A stretch of DNA of 64,000 nucleotides from Clarkia xantiana subsp. parviflora (lineage: Eukaryota; Streptophyta; Magnoliopsida; Myrtales; Onagraceae), in contig JAPTYO010000003.1 of NCBI GenBank assembly GCA_036873135.1, positions 28,834,763-28,898,762 on the forward strand, read 5' to 3'. How positions within the stretch are numbered: position 1 is the stretch's first letter; the number at the start of each line of letters is the position of its first letter. The notes beneath the pieces were generated by a model that did not search any database, was not told the DNA's origin, and was given only the letters and a program-made list of their open reading frames with translations. This document shows, piece after piece, positions 35,984-46,778 of this stretch. The position numbers and the translations under genes were made by a program.

Positions 35984-36673
35984 ACTAGACTAGACTAGAC
36001 TAGAGTGGTCATTTCATTTGTGATGTTAAAATTTGCGTTGGTTCCACTGTCTTGTATGGCGCCATATTATGTAGTGAAGAAGTAACGTTCATTGATTCCA
36101 CTCTTATGTCCGTTCTGTTGGGTTGTGGGGAATTTGAACAGGTGTCGATGCTAAGTTAGGGTCTTGCCTTATGGATTGCTTCATGTGCTATATAAGGTGA
36201 TTTAATTCAGTAGAAGATAATAATTCAGAAATATAAAACAAGCAACTATAGACGAGCTTTCTATTGTGGGTTAGTGTTAATACATCTTGATGATTCAATT
36301 GCGCATGTATCTATCTCAATGGACAAGTTGTTCTTTCCCAACATGGGCAAGTCGTTCTTTCCCAAGATGAAAGTCGTAGGTTCAACCCCCAACCGTATGT
36401 TTCCCAAGATGAAAGTTGTAGGTTCAAATATGGTGTCAAAGCAAGTTTGCTCCACGTTGAAATATAGTGTCTTTAAGTTTAAAATGTTAAAATGGACATT
36501 CTTAAGTTATTTTCGTAGAAACTTGGTGTCTCCGCGCGTCTTTTCCTCTCCCTTCTATCATTTTCATCAACTGACTAATCCACTTATAATCCATCACTTT
36601 TTACATTTCACAAAATCGTCAAATTTCACCAAAAATTTGAAAATCCAAAATAAAAGGTTTCCAACAGAGTGGT
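35984..36673. other. 3' flank and degenerate repeats, no gene seen
   Basis: It starts with a TAGAC microsatellite (about five units from 35982, overlapping the kinase stop), then the 3' UTR region. Between about 36345 and 36430 a word around cccaagatgaaagtcgtagg is present twice. No protein is recognised. Confidence 0.5.
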
Positions 36674-37421
36674 TGTTAGGATGTGTATGTCGGGGCAAGT
36701 GGATGTCGACACGAATGTCAGTCCCACGTGTGAAATTCTCTCGTCTTCCAATCTGTTCCCTTTCGCTCTTCTCGTAATCCGCTCCTTCGCTGACCTGCAC
36801 GAGGGGTAAGCCGGGGTGGAACCAGCGAACCTCTCCGATGCTTAAATTAGTACAGTATTTTAGAGAGAGAAATCAGAGAGGAGGCAAAGCTCAAATGTGT
36901 AATAATTCATAAAGTATCAAATGAGAAGAACTTGAGCCCTATATATAGGCCTCAAGGGAGATTAAGTCGGTTAATGACGCCATTCACCCCCTAAACATGC
37001 TTTATTAGTAGATAATGAAGGGTCTAAACCCTTATGAGCATGAGAGAGTTTGTGGTATTGTGTAAGGGTTGGATGTGTAAAATGATGTCGGGTCTCAGTG
37101 AGGCATGACCCGGACGGCTGTCTTTCGGACGTCGCGTACACCATTTGGTCGGGCATAGGGCGTCGTCCGGGGTGGTACCGAGGCTTCTGAGATCGGACCA
37201 AGTAGTCCGATCTCAGAGACCAAAGGTCGGACAGCTGGTCCGATCTCCTCTAGGGGAGATTGGACCGGCTACGGTCCAGACGGGTGTTTTTTTTTTTTCG
37301 TCCGGACCGTTCTCTGTTGCGGGTAGTGTGTTCAGGTCAATGTTTCGATTTACAATCGTGTGTGGGGTTATCGGGATAATATAATCCGAACTACGGGTCC
37401 AAATTGAGCGTATAACCATCA
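36674..37421 (-). mobile_element. LTR relic related to the 21.6-kb retrotransposon family
   Basis: A 748-bp segment has the layout of the complete element's LTR: it starts tgttagga, contains ctccgatgcttaaatta and attttagagagagaaa and the TATA-like cctatatatagg, and ends tataaccatca. Directly after the end comes ttttcccccgagtcaaacaa, matching the polypurine tract side of the complete element, then tgactctatttt as there. So it is a 3' LTR with adjoining internal sequence, on the minus strand. No second LTR was found to the right, so the element is truncated or its partner has diverged. Confidence 0.72.
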
Positions 37422-39106
37422 TTTTCCCCCGAGTCAAACAATGGCGTGACCCTTGATTGACTCTATTTTACGATGGGATGAGACGCTCAATTTGGATCCG
37501 TTCTTTTACCTCATGAAGAGTCCGCTATATATCCATAGGCATGTCGCAACGCTCCATTTTTGTCTCTCGAGGCAGAGAAACACAAACATTAGTGTAAACA
37601 CGCATGTATTCAGACACATATCCAAAAAACACGGATGTGACAAAAACCGTGTATTCCTATGTGTATGTCAACAAATGTGAACACGGATAGGGATATGATG
37701 CGGTCATGATTATAGGCAAGTAAAATTCAAATACGTACCGACAAAATCATGGAGATGTACGTGCGGGATAATTTTATATGTAAAAAATGTGCTAATCATG
37801 TATAAAAAATTCATTAAGTATTGAATGCATGGTATATGTGTATGAAAACGTTAACATGAGTATAAGCATGATAACTATATTTAAAAATGGAAGAAATGTC
37901 ATGAATTAATTTTGACCTTCGGATCTTTTTTATTTTAAAATCAATGGTGAAGATTAGGAGATTTTGAAAACCCTAATTTGTTTCACTATAAAAAAGGGGG
38001 TGTGATTACCTCATTTTGTAGCTATTATTCTTCTTTCTTCTTTGGGGGGACAGGCCACTTATTTGGTCTTTGCTTCTTTCAGAAACTATTGGCCTTTAGC
38101 CTTTCAACGACCGAGATGGGTGATCGATTGTCTCAGTAGCGTGACCTCAACGGGGGATGAAATGGTTGGATGTCCTTAGGATAGTTGTCCTGCTCTGGGT
38201 GGTGTGACTGGTTGTCGCTGTATTCTCAGGAATCAACTGGAGATGGCGTAACCCAACAACAATAGTAACATCAATAACATCACATCTTTGGAGATCGAAA
38301 TCGCTCAATTGAGATGACCATTCAGATCCTTTTCTGTAGTAAACACCTTATCAAGTCGACTCTTGGACATTACATTCGCTCTTTGAGAAATAATACAAAA
38401 GCATACCAAATCTGCAGAAGGAAAAACTGGTGAAACATAATTAATATACAAGAATCATTAGGTGGGAAAAAACTAATGCTTTAAAAACTAAGCTATAGAA
38501 ATTGTGGCTACCACATAAGAAAATGGACATTAAAAGTTAATGTACGAATGTTTTTTCCATTCCACAAAAGAGAACTAAATACTGATACATCACTAGAACA
38601 TCTAAATTTTTTGGGTTATTATAGTGCATATACTTATAACTTTCAGTTAAACGTTGTGGCATATATCACTGTTACTTTCACCAGCCTCTATCTTTCAGGT
38701 ACACCATGCAGCCATATCAAATTGTTATTACTTTCAACAAAGAACTGAAATATATCTCATACGATAGAAATAGTAGCACTTGAACAAACTTAAATAGATA
38801 GTCCGTAATCAGCTGCTAATTTGTCGAATAAACAGTTGAAATCCAATAATAAGTCCACAAATTTCATCAATCCCTAAATGAACACATGTTATCCCAATCC
38901 ATAGCAGTAACGTAATGTCGGGCGATACTATTTTTCAACTACCAAGTTGCTCAAATGAACAAAATTAATCAATTTTGAAATGATTAAAAGTCCCAAAAAC
39001 AATGCTAAGCACTTAAAGTAAGTGTAAATGAAAATGTAGCGATCAATAGACATCCAACTGCATGCACCCACAAGCAAGAGAGACAGACGAGGATGTCAAC
39101 ATACAT
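37422..39106. other. Internal remnant of the LTR relic, then unassigned DNA
   Basis: The first 100 bp match the internal start of the complete element (cccccgagtcaa...tgactctatttt...tttacctca). The following 400 bp keep the same TG/CA-rich style (acacaaacattagtg, cacggatgtg) without alignable detail. From about 38000 to 39100 I see no conserved frame. Confidence 0.5.
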
Positions 39107-39262
39107 TTTTAAGGTAGTCCATGGTATGTTTCTCGGTGATGTGGATGCAGTTAAACTGCTCAGATTTAGTCTCACCCTAGTCGTCTAACACAATCAGCGC
39201 CACAGTCTGCCCCTTGGGAAGCTTAGGGCAATCCTCCAACCACGAAGTAGCAGCGCTCCCAT
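39107..39262 (-). pseudogene. Possible gene relic with an in-frame stop
   Basis: On the minus strand one frame reads ATSWLEDCPKLPKGQTVALI, then VLDD, a TAG stop, then GETKSEQFNCIHITEKHTMD and YLKN. Composition and the run of about 50 codons broken by one stop look like a decayed exon. I do not recognise the protein. A GC-richer leader-like stretch lies upstream at 39640-39860 (minus strand), separated by an intron-like AT-rich gap, so this may be a degraded small gene. Confidence 0.35.
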
Positions 39263-39717
39263 TTCTCCATTGGAAAACCAATCATATAGAATTACTCACG
39301 AATTAAAACAAAAATCACAATTTAGCATGCTGAATTCCATGGAGAAATTAAAATGCATATATATATATCAAAATTTCAAATTGCATGAAAATTATAAATA
39401 AAAAATTGAATTCTACATGCACTTAAACAACATGTGCCTATAAATATCAACTCTATTGCCCTAAATTAGGATGAATGGTAAATTTTTTGGCAAGAAAAAG
39501 AAGATAAATCGTAATTTTGACCCGCAATTGGCCAGGGCACAGGAGGATAATCACACAACTAACGAATGACCGAAGCTTAATTCTCAATGAATACTTGAAA
39601 TAATAAGTAGATCTTACCCAATTAAGTGGCAGAAGAGCGAACATTCTCTTAATTCAAACCCTCAAATTCCAGTACCACGACGATAGAGCGATGAGCGGGT
39701 GAGCGGCAAGTGGGCGA

Positions 39718-39760
39718 GACGCGAGTGGCGGGTAGGTTAGACGCGAGTGGCGGGTAGGGG
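39718..39760. repeat. 22-bp tandem duplication, GC-rich
   Basis: gacgcgagtggcgggtaggt occurs twice in direct succession, and a third partial copy (ggggagccgcgagcgacgg) follows. It lies in an unusually GC-rich 150-bp patch (about 39680-39850) in an otherwise AT-rich block. Confidence 0.75.
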
Positions 39761-39860
39761 AGCCGCGAGCGACGGTGGATGAGGTGCGAACGACGAAAGA
39801 GCGTGTTGACGCACTTTCTCCTTTTTTGTTGTGCCGTGGTGGTGGGGACGGGTACTTGCA

Positions 39861-40949
39861 TTAGAATAGTTCAACCTTACTTCTTTATATATTATATTAT
39901 ATAATAAAGATTGGCGGTTCGGATTCCGGTCCAATCCGGCTTAGGGTTTACATTTTTGTCTGACCGGTTGGGACATACTGGTTCAAAAAGGTAGCCCTTG
40001 AATGGAAGGCACATTTTGGAAAAAAAATTGAAAGGCACCCATTGGGGGTGAGGACCCAACACGAATTATATATTGGTATTGTAGATAAATTTTCATTCAG
40101 TTAAATTATGTATTCTAAACGGGTCACTAAAGCTATTCAAGTGGTAAATTATCATATGAGTTGATTACATAGCTCAAATATGTGATAACCATTGCACATC
40201 CATGTTGGTTTGCAACATCCCATGTTAATGTTGTTGGAAAAGTTCTCTTGAGATTTCTAATTTTGGTAACAATTTGTTGGATTGACCAAACAATTACTTA
40301 TAGTTGCCTCCACATGAGTCCATTGGGAAACATCAAATGAGATAGAGAAAAGACATTTCATATGATATATACCAACTCTATCTCTTCTAACTGGCTGGTG
40401 GGATACGTATATGCTATGTATACAATCATCTCATCTCATCTCATCTCCCTTGGTATCTTATCCTAGCTAGCTAGCTAGTTATTAACAATCATCCAGCTAC
40501 TATATACTGGCCCAGAGAGCTTAAACTGGGGAACCTGCCCAACAAAAGCAAACGTCTAAACAAGTCCATACAATTCATCTTTTCTCTGATTTCTCACTCT
40601 TTTTTCTTTTATTCTTGCATAGATAAATGGATTTGAAGATCTAAATTAATCCGTATTCCATCAAATATATATATAAGTCAGATCAATCAACATGAAAATG
40701 ATTACATGATATATATATACATATATCATTAGAATATATATATTATATATATAGATAATTAGTGCATGCATATACTTTTGTTATTATATATATATTAAAC
40801 TTAACGCACATATTAATGCCTTAAATAATGGAATTGAATATATTATTATTGTGGGTATATTTGGAAACCTGTAGAGCTTTGAATGGATTGAATTAGCAAG
40901 TGAGATGGAATTAGAAAGACCCGCCTCAAGGTTAACAATGGCCAAATCT
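39861..40949. other. AT-rich intergenic DNA, no gene seen
   Basis: No convincing coding sequence is present. It contains tcatc microsatellite units near 40427-40447, ctag units near 40466-40480, and several tatata runs between 40660 and 40800. Confidence 0.55.
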
Positions 40950-40952
40950 TTA

Positions 40953-41743
40953 AGGGGTGTTTGGATGGATGTAATGTGGGATGTAATCTCACATTACGTC
41001 CCACCTTACATCAACGTTACGTTATTTGGTTTGCCAAACGACGTAATGTGCATTGTAATGTAATGTCCATTGTAATCTCAGATTACGTTCAAACTTCATT
41101 CAACGTAATGTGAGATTACATCAAAAAACGGATGTAATGTGAAATTACGTACAACATTACGGAGTGTTATTATTTTATTAATATTTATTAAATAGACAAA
41201 ATACTTTATATTATCATTATAGCTTATTATGATAATAATTTTGTTATTATTAGTAGTTTTTTTATCTACCTCATAACTCATTACTATAATAAATAATAAT
41301 GCACATGATGTTCGTATAAAATGAATAAAGTATTTTCAATGCATTTTTTTACGAAAATTACCTTATAAAACTACATATAATGTTTAACTATTAGAATTTT
41401 AATAGTTGTGCATATTGAGTTTACATATTTTGTTTTTAGAATTCATAAATAAATATAATATTAACCACAAAACATAATCTTTATGAAGTTAGTTGTTGTC
41501 AAATTTTATTTTTTTGTAATCTTATCATATTATGATATAATATACTCTATAAATTAATATAATAATAATAAAGTCACATTACAATGTACATTACAACACA
41601 TACCATAACTGTAATCTAACATTACACTTCACATTATAACACCCAAACATTGTAATCTCACATTTCAAGTAATCTCACATTACAGTTCACATTACTTGTA
41701 ATCTTACATTTCAAGTAACACATTGCGTCCATCCAAACGCCCC
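40953..41743. mobile_element. MITE with GGGG(T/C)GTTTGGATGGA termini, Harbinger-like
   Basis: The termini are inverted repeats: ggggtgtttggatggatgta at the left and, in reverse, ggggcgtttggatggacgca at the right. Subterminal regions at both ends are packed with short repeats of gtaatctcacattac in both orientations. The interior is AT-rich with no transposase frame. TTA is present on both sides (40950-40952 and 41744-41746), which would suit a Tourist/Harbinger element, but the exact end is ambiguous by one base. Confidence 0.75.
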
Positions 41744-42679
41744 TTAGTGTTTCTGTGTTTTTCACTGTGTAAATGCTAAATTGGATTGCTCTAACTAGAG
41801 AGAATCTAGGGTTGGACTAACTGGAACTAGTTCGGAATCGGACCGTTAGGAACTGTTTCAATTCTGATCAGTCCAAATAAGAGGTGATCAGTATCAAGCT
41901 AAGAACAGTTAGTATATTTATATGGAATCAAATTTGTATTGGATCAGAATTAATTTTGGTTTGATTTTTTAATTTTTAAATAGTGTAAATCTTCATTAAA
42001 AAATGGTATGGGCCGGTTTTAGACTAAACCGGAACTGTTTTTGGCAAAACTTTTCCGAACTATTCCAGAATCGTTCCAAATAGACCAATTTTTCTACAAT
42101 AAGCCAGTAAAAAAGAAATCGATTCTCTAAGCTCTGCCAAGTTCCATGCCCAACCCTAAATGAATTGCGATCTAAGCTCAAATTTTTATGACATATAATA
42201 TAACAATACATTTTAGAAACTTTAAAACGTATAAGTAAAGTTCACTTTATTAAATAAAATTGTATTCATTTCATATATATAATCACATTATGAAGTAAAA
42301 TGTACTTTATGAAATTTTTATGACATAGTATTAAACCGATGTAGGTAATAAATAGCTATAAATAAATGACAGAATTAGCCTCTCGTTAGAACAATTAGTT
42401 CCCTATGAATTGTTGTAGGACTTCATCAAAGGAAAAGACAAGAAGCAAAGAGTCAAAACACCGTAACCTGCCCAACATCAATCTTTTTTTATTGGGCCTT
42501 TCCTCTTCTCTCACCATACACTTTATTTTTATTTTCTTTTCATTTATTATAAAAAAATACACTTTTATATCACATCACGCACGATACATGCATACATTTC
42601 CCATTTCATTCTAACCACCAGCTAATTATCCAGTTCTACTAACTATATAAATGCTACTCAGCTAGCTGCACTGGTCATG
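41744..42679. other. AT-rich intergenic DNA, no gene seen
   Basis: Apart from short low-complexity stretches, nothing is recognisable. The stretch 41820-42150 contains ggaactgtttcaattctgat- and aaccggaactgttt-type words. These resemble the accggttcc-rich hAT MITE at 52708 only in composition. Confidence 0.45.
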
Positions 42680-43020
42680 TTAATTCAAAAGAAAAAAAAT
42701 TATATAATAAGTTAAATCGGATAATAATACATGGTTTAATTTGTAATTCTAATTCTTTTTACAATGTGAAAAAAAAAACTAAAATATAATATTTATTCAA
42801 AAGAATAGATGATATAATAAGTTAAATCGGATAATAATGCATGGTTTAATTTGTAATTCTAATTCTTTTTTACAATGTGAAAAAAAAACACTAAAATATA
42901 ATATTTATTCAAAAGAAAAAACGATATAATAAGTTAAATCGGATAATAATACATGGTTTAATTTGTAATTCTAATTCTTTTTACAATGTGAAAAAAAAAA
43001 CAACACTAAAATATAATATT
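42680..43020. repeat. Tandem repeat, three copies of about 111 bp
   Basis: The unit contains atataataagttaaatcgg, ataataatacatggttta, atttgtaattctaattcttt, a poly-A stretch and ctaaaatataatatttattc. The word gttaaatcgg starts at 42711, 42821 and 42933, giving spacings of 110 and 112. Copies differ mainly in poly-A length. Non-coding. Confidence 0.9.
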
Positions 43021-43488
43021 TAATTTAATGTTTATATTGATCGAATAAATGTTCTTTTATAATTATATTATTTTAATCTTAGTTTCTATATATAATGTTA
43101 CTTTTTATTAAAATATTATACTAGTTGCTGATTCGCTTTTTGTGTGATGCTTTAACTAGTTTTAAATAGGTATACTAAAAATATATATATGTGTGCTGTT
43201 TTTTGTTAATAATATTATATTAATTTATATAAATTAAAATATAAGATATTATATATTATTATTTTTACCACAAAGTTATTATATGTTATTAAAAAGCTCA
43301 TTTCATCAAAAGAAAATAATTTGTAAATCAATATATTAAGAAAAAGTTTTAACTACTTTATTACAATGTTAAAAATAGAAAATATGTTAATAATGAATTA
43401 AAATTAAATAATTTTTTTATAGATATTAAAATTTAAGGTGGACTCCTTTTATAAACATATTAAAGCTTAAGATTTATCAGTTATGTTA

Positions 43489-43554
43489 TATAACTTATTA
43501 TGAGTTCCTAATTCCTATATATATATAGGAATTAGGAACTCATAATAAGTTATA
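43489..43554. repeat. Perfect 66-bp palindrome
   Basis: Arms of 33 nt (tataacttattatgagttc, ctaattcc, tatata) are exact reverse complements with no spacer, centred between 43521 and 43522. On single strands it would form a long cruciform or hairpin. Confidence 0.95.
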
Positions 43555-45457
43555 CAAGTATAATTATAATTATAATGAAGCTAAAAATTTGATGATTATG
43601 ACACCACATGTATCAAATCAGATCGATCATAATCAAAATTTCATACTACGACAAAAAATTATTGAGGTTTGTAATTCTTTTTTTTTGGTAGAAAAAGGTT
43701 CTTTATTCATTCACTACACAACACACGTCACGCATAGAACCAACAGATTCAAGATATAGCACATTATGACACGTCAGGATCGGAGTCGAGTTTTTTTTTT
43801 TTTTTTCTACCAGCCTCATCGGGAGAACATCTTAGTAAACTGGCTCCACCTATATACTAATTTCCACTCGTACTGGATCAGCCCGTATGGGATAAAGTCT
43901 AAAGTACTGCCATGAATAATTTTTCATTCTTATGGTCACTAGCGGGGATTGAACTCTGACGTATAGTTAAGGAATGAGACGCTAAACCACCACAAAATTA
44001 TTACATGGTTGAGTCGAGGTACTTAATTACGGATTCAGATCATATGCCCCACTCTTCATATCTCAAATCGTACCTCACCATTAAGATCTTGACGCTTGTC
44101 CTTAGATTTAATACTTTCCTTCTAGGGTTCACCAATCTCAATAGAGTTTTAGAAAAAAAATTCAAAATTAATCACACTAATAACACATGTCAAGATCAAC
44201 GGCGAGACACGATCTGAGACATAGAGACAAAGAAGGGAGATCTGGATCCAATTGCGACCTTCTCGGAATTTGACTAACTGAAAAAAAAAATAGTTGAGTT
44301 TTAAGATTTGTCGGAATTATTTGATACGCTAAACAAGTTTATAATAAATTTAGTAATATATAAAAGCTAATTCACTATATAAAAAATATAATTTCCGTTG
44401 ATGTTTTTAATAAAACAATCACTCACAATTTATAAAAAAAAAATTAAGATATATTAAGTTTCGATGGAAATTCCTTACAAAACTCAAAATTTTGTAAGGA
44501 ATTTTCCACGGTAATTTCTAGCTAAGCTTTGGAAATTATTCCTTAAAAAGTTTTGAAAGTTTTATTTGTAATAATTTTTTAACATTCTCTTACAAATAAC
44601 CATATATGTCCCTCACAAACGACTAGATTTTTTTATAGTATTTTTATTCCACGATTTTATTTTTATAATTTAACATTTTTGAAATCCACATATTTGTTTT
44701 GTTAATTTAATTCGCTTCATTAAAATCAACATATTATTATTTTTTAAAATGGAGTTTAAGTAATTCTATTTTTGTAGTCATGAAAAAATGTTAAAACTTA
44801 TTGCTCCATTGCCGTATTGCGTAGTGTTACTGTTCAATAATTACGCAAGTATAGCTCGATTATATTGAGTCTCTACAATCCCTAATCCAATAATAGTAGC
44901 TTATATACCAAACATATATATATATATATAATATTAATTAGCTAGTCAGCTGATGCTCATACGTAGCAGCTCCAAATAAATACTAATTAGTGAGAACTCA
45001 CTTTAATTTTATTATTATATTGTATAATTATTCGCATAATAATAAACACGCTATAGGTAGCTAATGCATGCATGAACAGTTGATCACTATTGTCTTTTCT
45101 GCCAATCATAATAATAATATATATGGATACACGCATAGAGAGAAAACCGATGTATTATGGCAGAAGTAGTATTATTAACTAATCTGTTTTGGGGGGGAAT
45201 TAATGTCTACTAATTAAATGATGGTTTTAGGTAATGGGAAACATGAAAACACATATCATTCACAGAATTTAGACGCATCGAACAATCCACCCAACAAACA
45301 GACGCAACATTATCTGACTGATGCTCCTCAAATCTAATAAATTAACATGCCATGTATCTCCTAGCTAGGCCTATCCCATAACCCCGACCATTATGGTGGT
45401 GTGATGAGTTTTGTATCATAGTGGTTATGATTATGGCTATACTATTAATACATATGA
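43555..45457. other. AT-rich intergenic DNA, no gene seen
   Basis: No gene is recognised. A small hairpin (ccttacaaaa / ttttgtaagg) lies at about 44472-44500. The segment 43670-44000 is of mixed composition and may be an old repeat fragment, but I could not identify it. TA runs occur near 44910. Confidence 0.5.
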
Positions 45458-45466
45458 TTAATATTA

Positions 45467-46008
45467 TGGTTAATAGGTGTTTTGGTCTATGATGTTTGAC
45501 GACTTTTGAGTTTTGGTCTATGATGTTTATTTTTTCCTAGTTTTGGTCTCACATGTTTGCATATTTTTTTTTTCTAGTTTTGGTATTTCCGTTGCATTCC
45601 GTTAATATTTTCCGTTAAGTGACATGTGCAAGTCACGTGATCCACCCTAAACTTTTAATTTTGTTCAATTTAGTCCCTCTAATACTTTCTTAACTCTTTT
45701 TTTTGTTCAATTTAGTCCTAAAGTCTCAAAATTGACCCAAATTGGAGAAGTCAATTTTGAGACTTTAGGACTAAATTGAAAAAAAAAAAAAAAAGGTAGG
45801 AAAGTATTAGAGGGACTAATTGAACAAAATCAAAAGTTTAGGGTGGATCACGTGACTTACACATGTCACTTAACGGAAAATATTAACGGAAAGACTAAAA
45901 CTAGAAAAAAATATGCAAACATATGAGACCAAAACTAGGCAAAAATAAACATCATGGACCAAAACCCAAAAGTCGTCAAATATCATGGACCAAAACACCT
46001 ATTAACCC
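45467..46008. mobile_element. Hairpin MITE, Mutator-like family (copy 2)
   Basis: The ends are near-perfect inverted repeats: left tggttaataggtgttttggt, right (reversed) gggttaataggtgttttggt. The complementarity continues through blocks around the words tttgacgacttttg, gcatatttttt, ttccgttaagtgacatgtgc, aagtcacgtgatccacccta and tagtccctctaatactttc, almost to the centre. The central loop carries its own palindrome around gtctcaaaattgac. A 9-bp target duplication (ttaatatta / ttaatagta, one mismatch) flanks it at 45458-45466 and 46009-46017. Non-coding. Confidence 0.88.
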
Positions 46009-46017
46009 TTAATAGTA

Positions 46018-46580
46018 TATATACCGTGTAATCTTGTTCCAAAAGACGTCGGAGTGTGCATTCCTATTGTATTAACAATTTATTCATTCTTAACCATTCA
46101 TTATTATCGGTCTTGACCATTCATTCTATCATAACCCTAAATATCCGACCGTTAATTCCTATTTAGTTAGTATTCCACCCACCTATTCAGTTTAATATTA
46201 TGAAAAATCTAATATTCTCAGTTCGCTTTCAATTTTAGCTGCGCCTAGCCTCGTCCCGCTCTAACTCAACAGATTATGCACTATGTTTAATTTGGATTTA
46301 TAACGGTGTTGTATCAGTTTGAATGGTTATGATTAAATAGTTTGTTCGTGGTGAAAAATCATAGTTATGATTATAATACTAAGAAATATAACCTCAATGG
46401 TTTGTATGAATAAAAAAAAATAGGATACAGTGATAATTTCACCATACCATCACTGTCGCATGCCTCCTCAACCAATAGTAAATTTGACACACACAAAAAA
46501 ACACATAGTAAAGGAATCTAGCTATAATAACAATTAAATAATTAATAATAAAAAAGAAGAAAAACAAAGATGAGGAGGAT
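46018..46580. repeat. Older repeat, second copy of the LTR element's insertion target
   Basis: Words here occur in the same order around the LTR element. tttaatttggatt and tttgaatggttat match sequence just left of 21587. The stretch with gttatgattataatactaag, aaatataacc and tttcaccataccatcac matches sequence right of 24909. No protein-coding content is seen. Confidence 0.6.
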
Positions 46581-46588
46581 TAATTTGC

Positions 46589-46594
46589 CACGTG
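46589..46594. promoter_or_regulatory. G-box in the TAC1-like promoter
   Basis: A perfect CACGTG in the context ttgccacgtgtcttg lies about 185 bp upstream of the TAC1-like start codon. G-boxes of this form are bound by bZIP and bHLH factors, including light- and ABA-linked ones. Function here is inference from position and context. Confidence 0.5.
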
Positions 46595-46778
46595 TCTTGC
46601 TCATCGTGGTTGGCCCTGCCATTTTGCTTTATTCACTTTTTGGGTTCCTAGCTCGTATACGTATACGCATCCCCCCTTCTCTTTCACTTCCAAACTGAAT
46701 TAATTCTCCACTCCTTTTGCTCGCTTCAGCTACTTACTAGCTTGGCACAAGAAATTAAAGAAAGAACGACTCAGAGAA

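Noticed and set aside
42680..43020. Three evenly spaced repeats considered as a CRISPR array
   Set aside because: The repeats are contiguous 111-bp units without spacers, in a plant nuclear genome.
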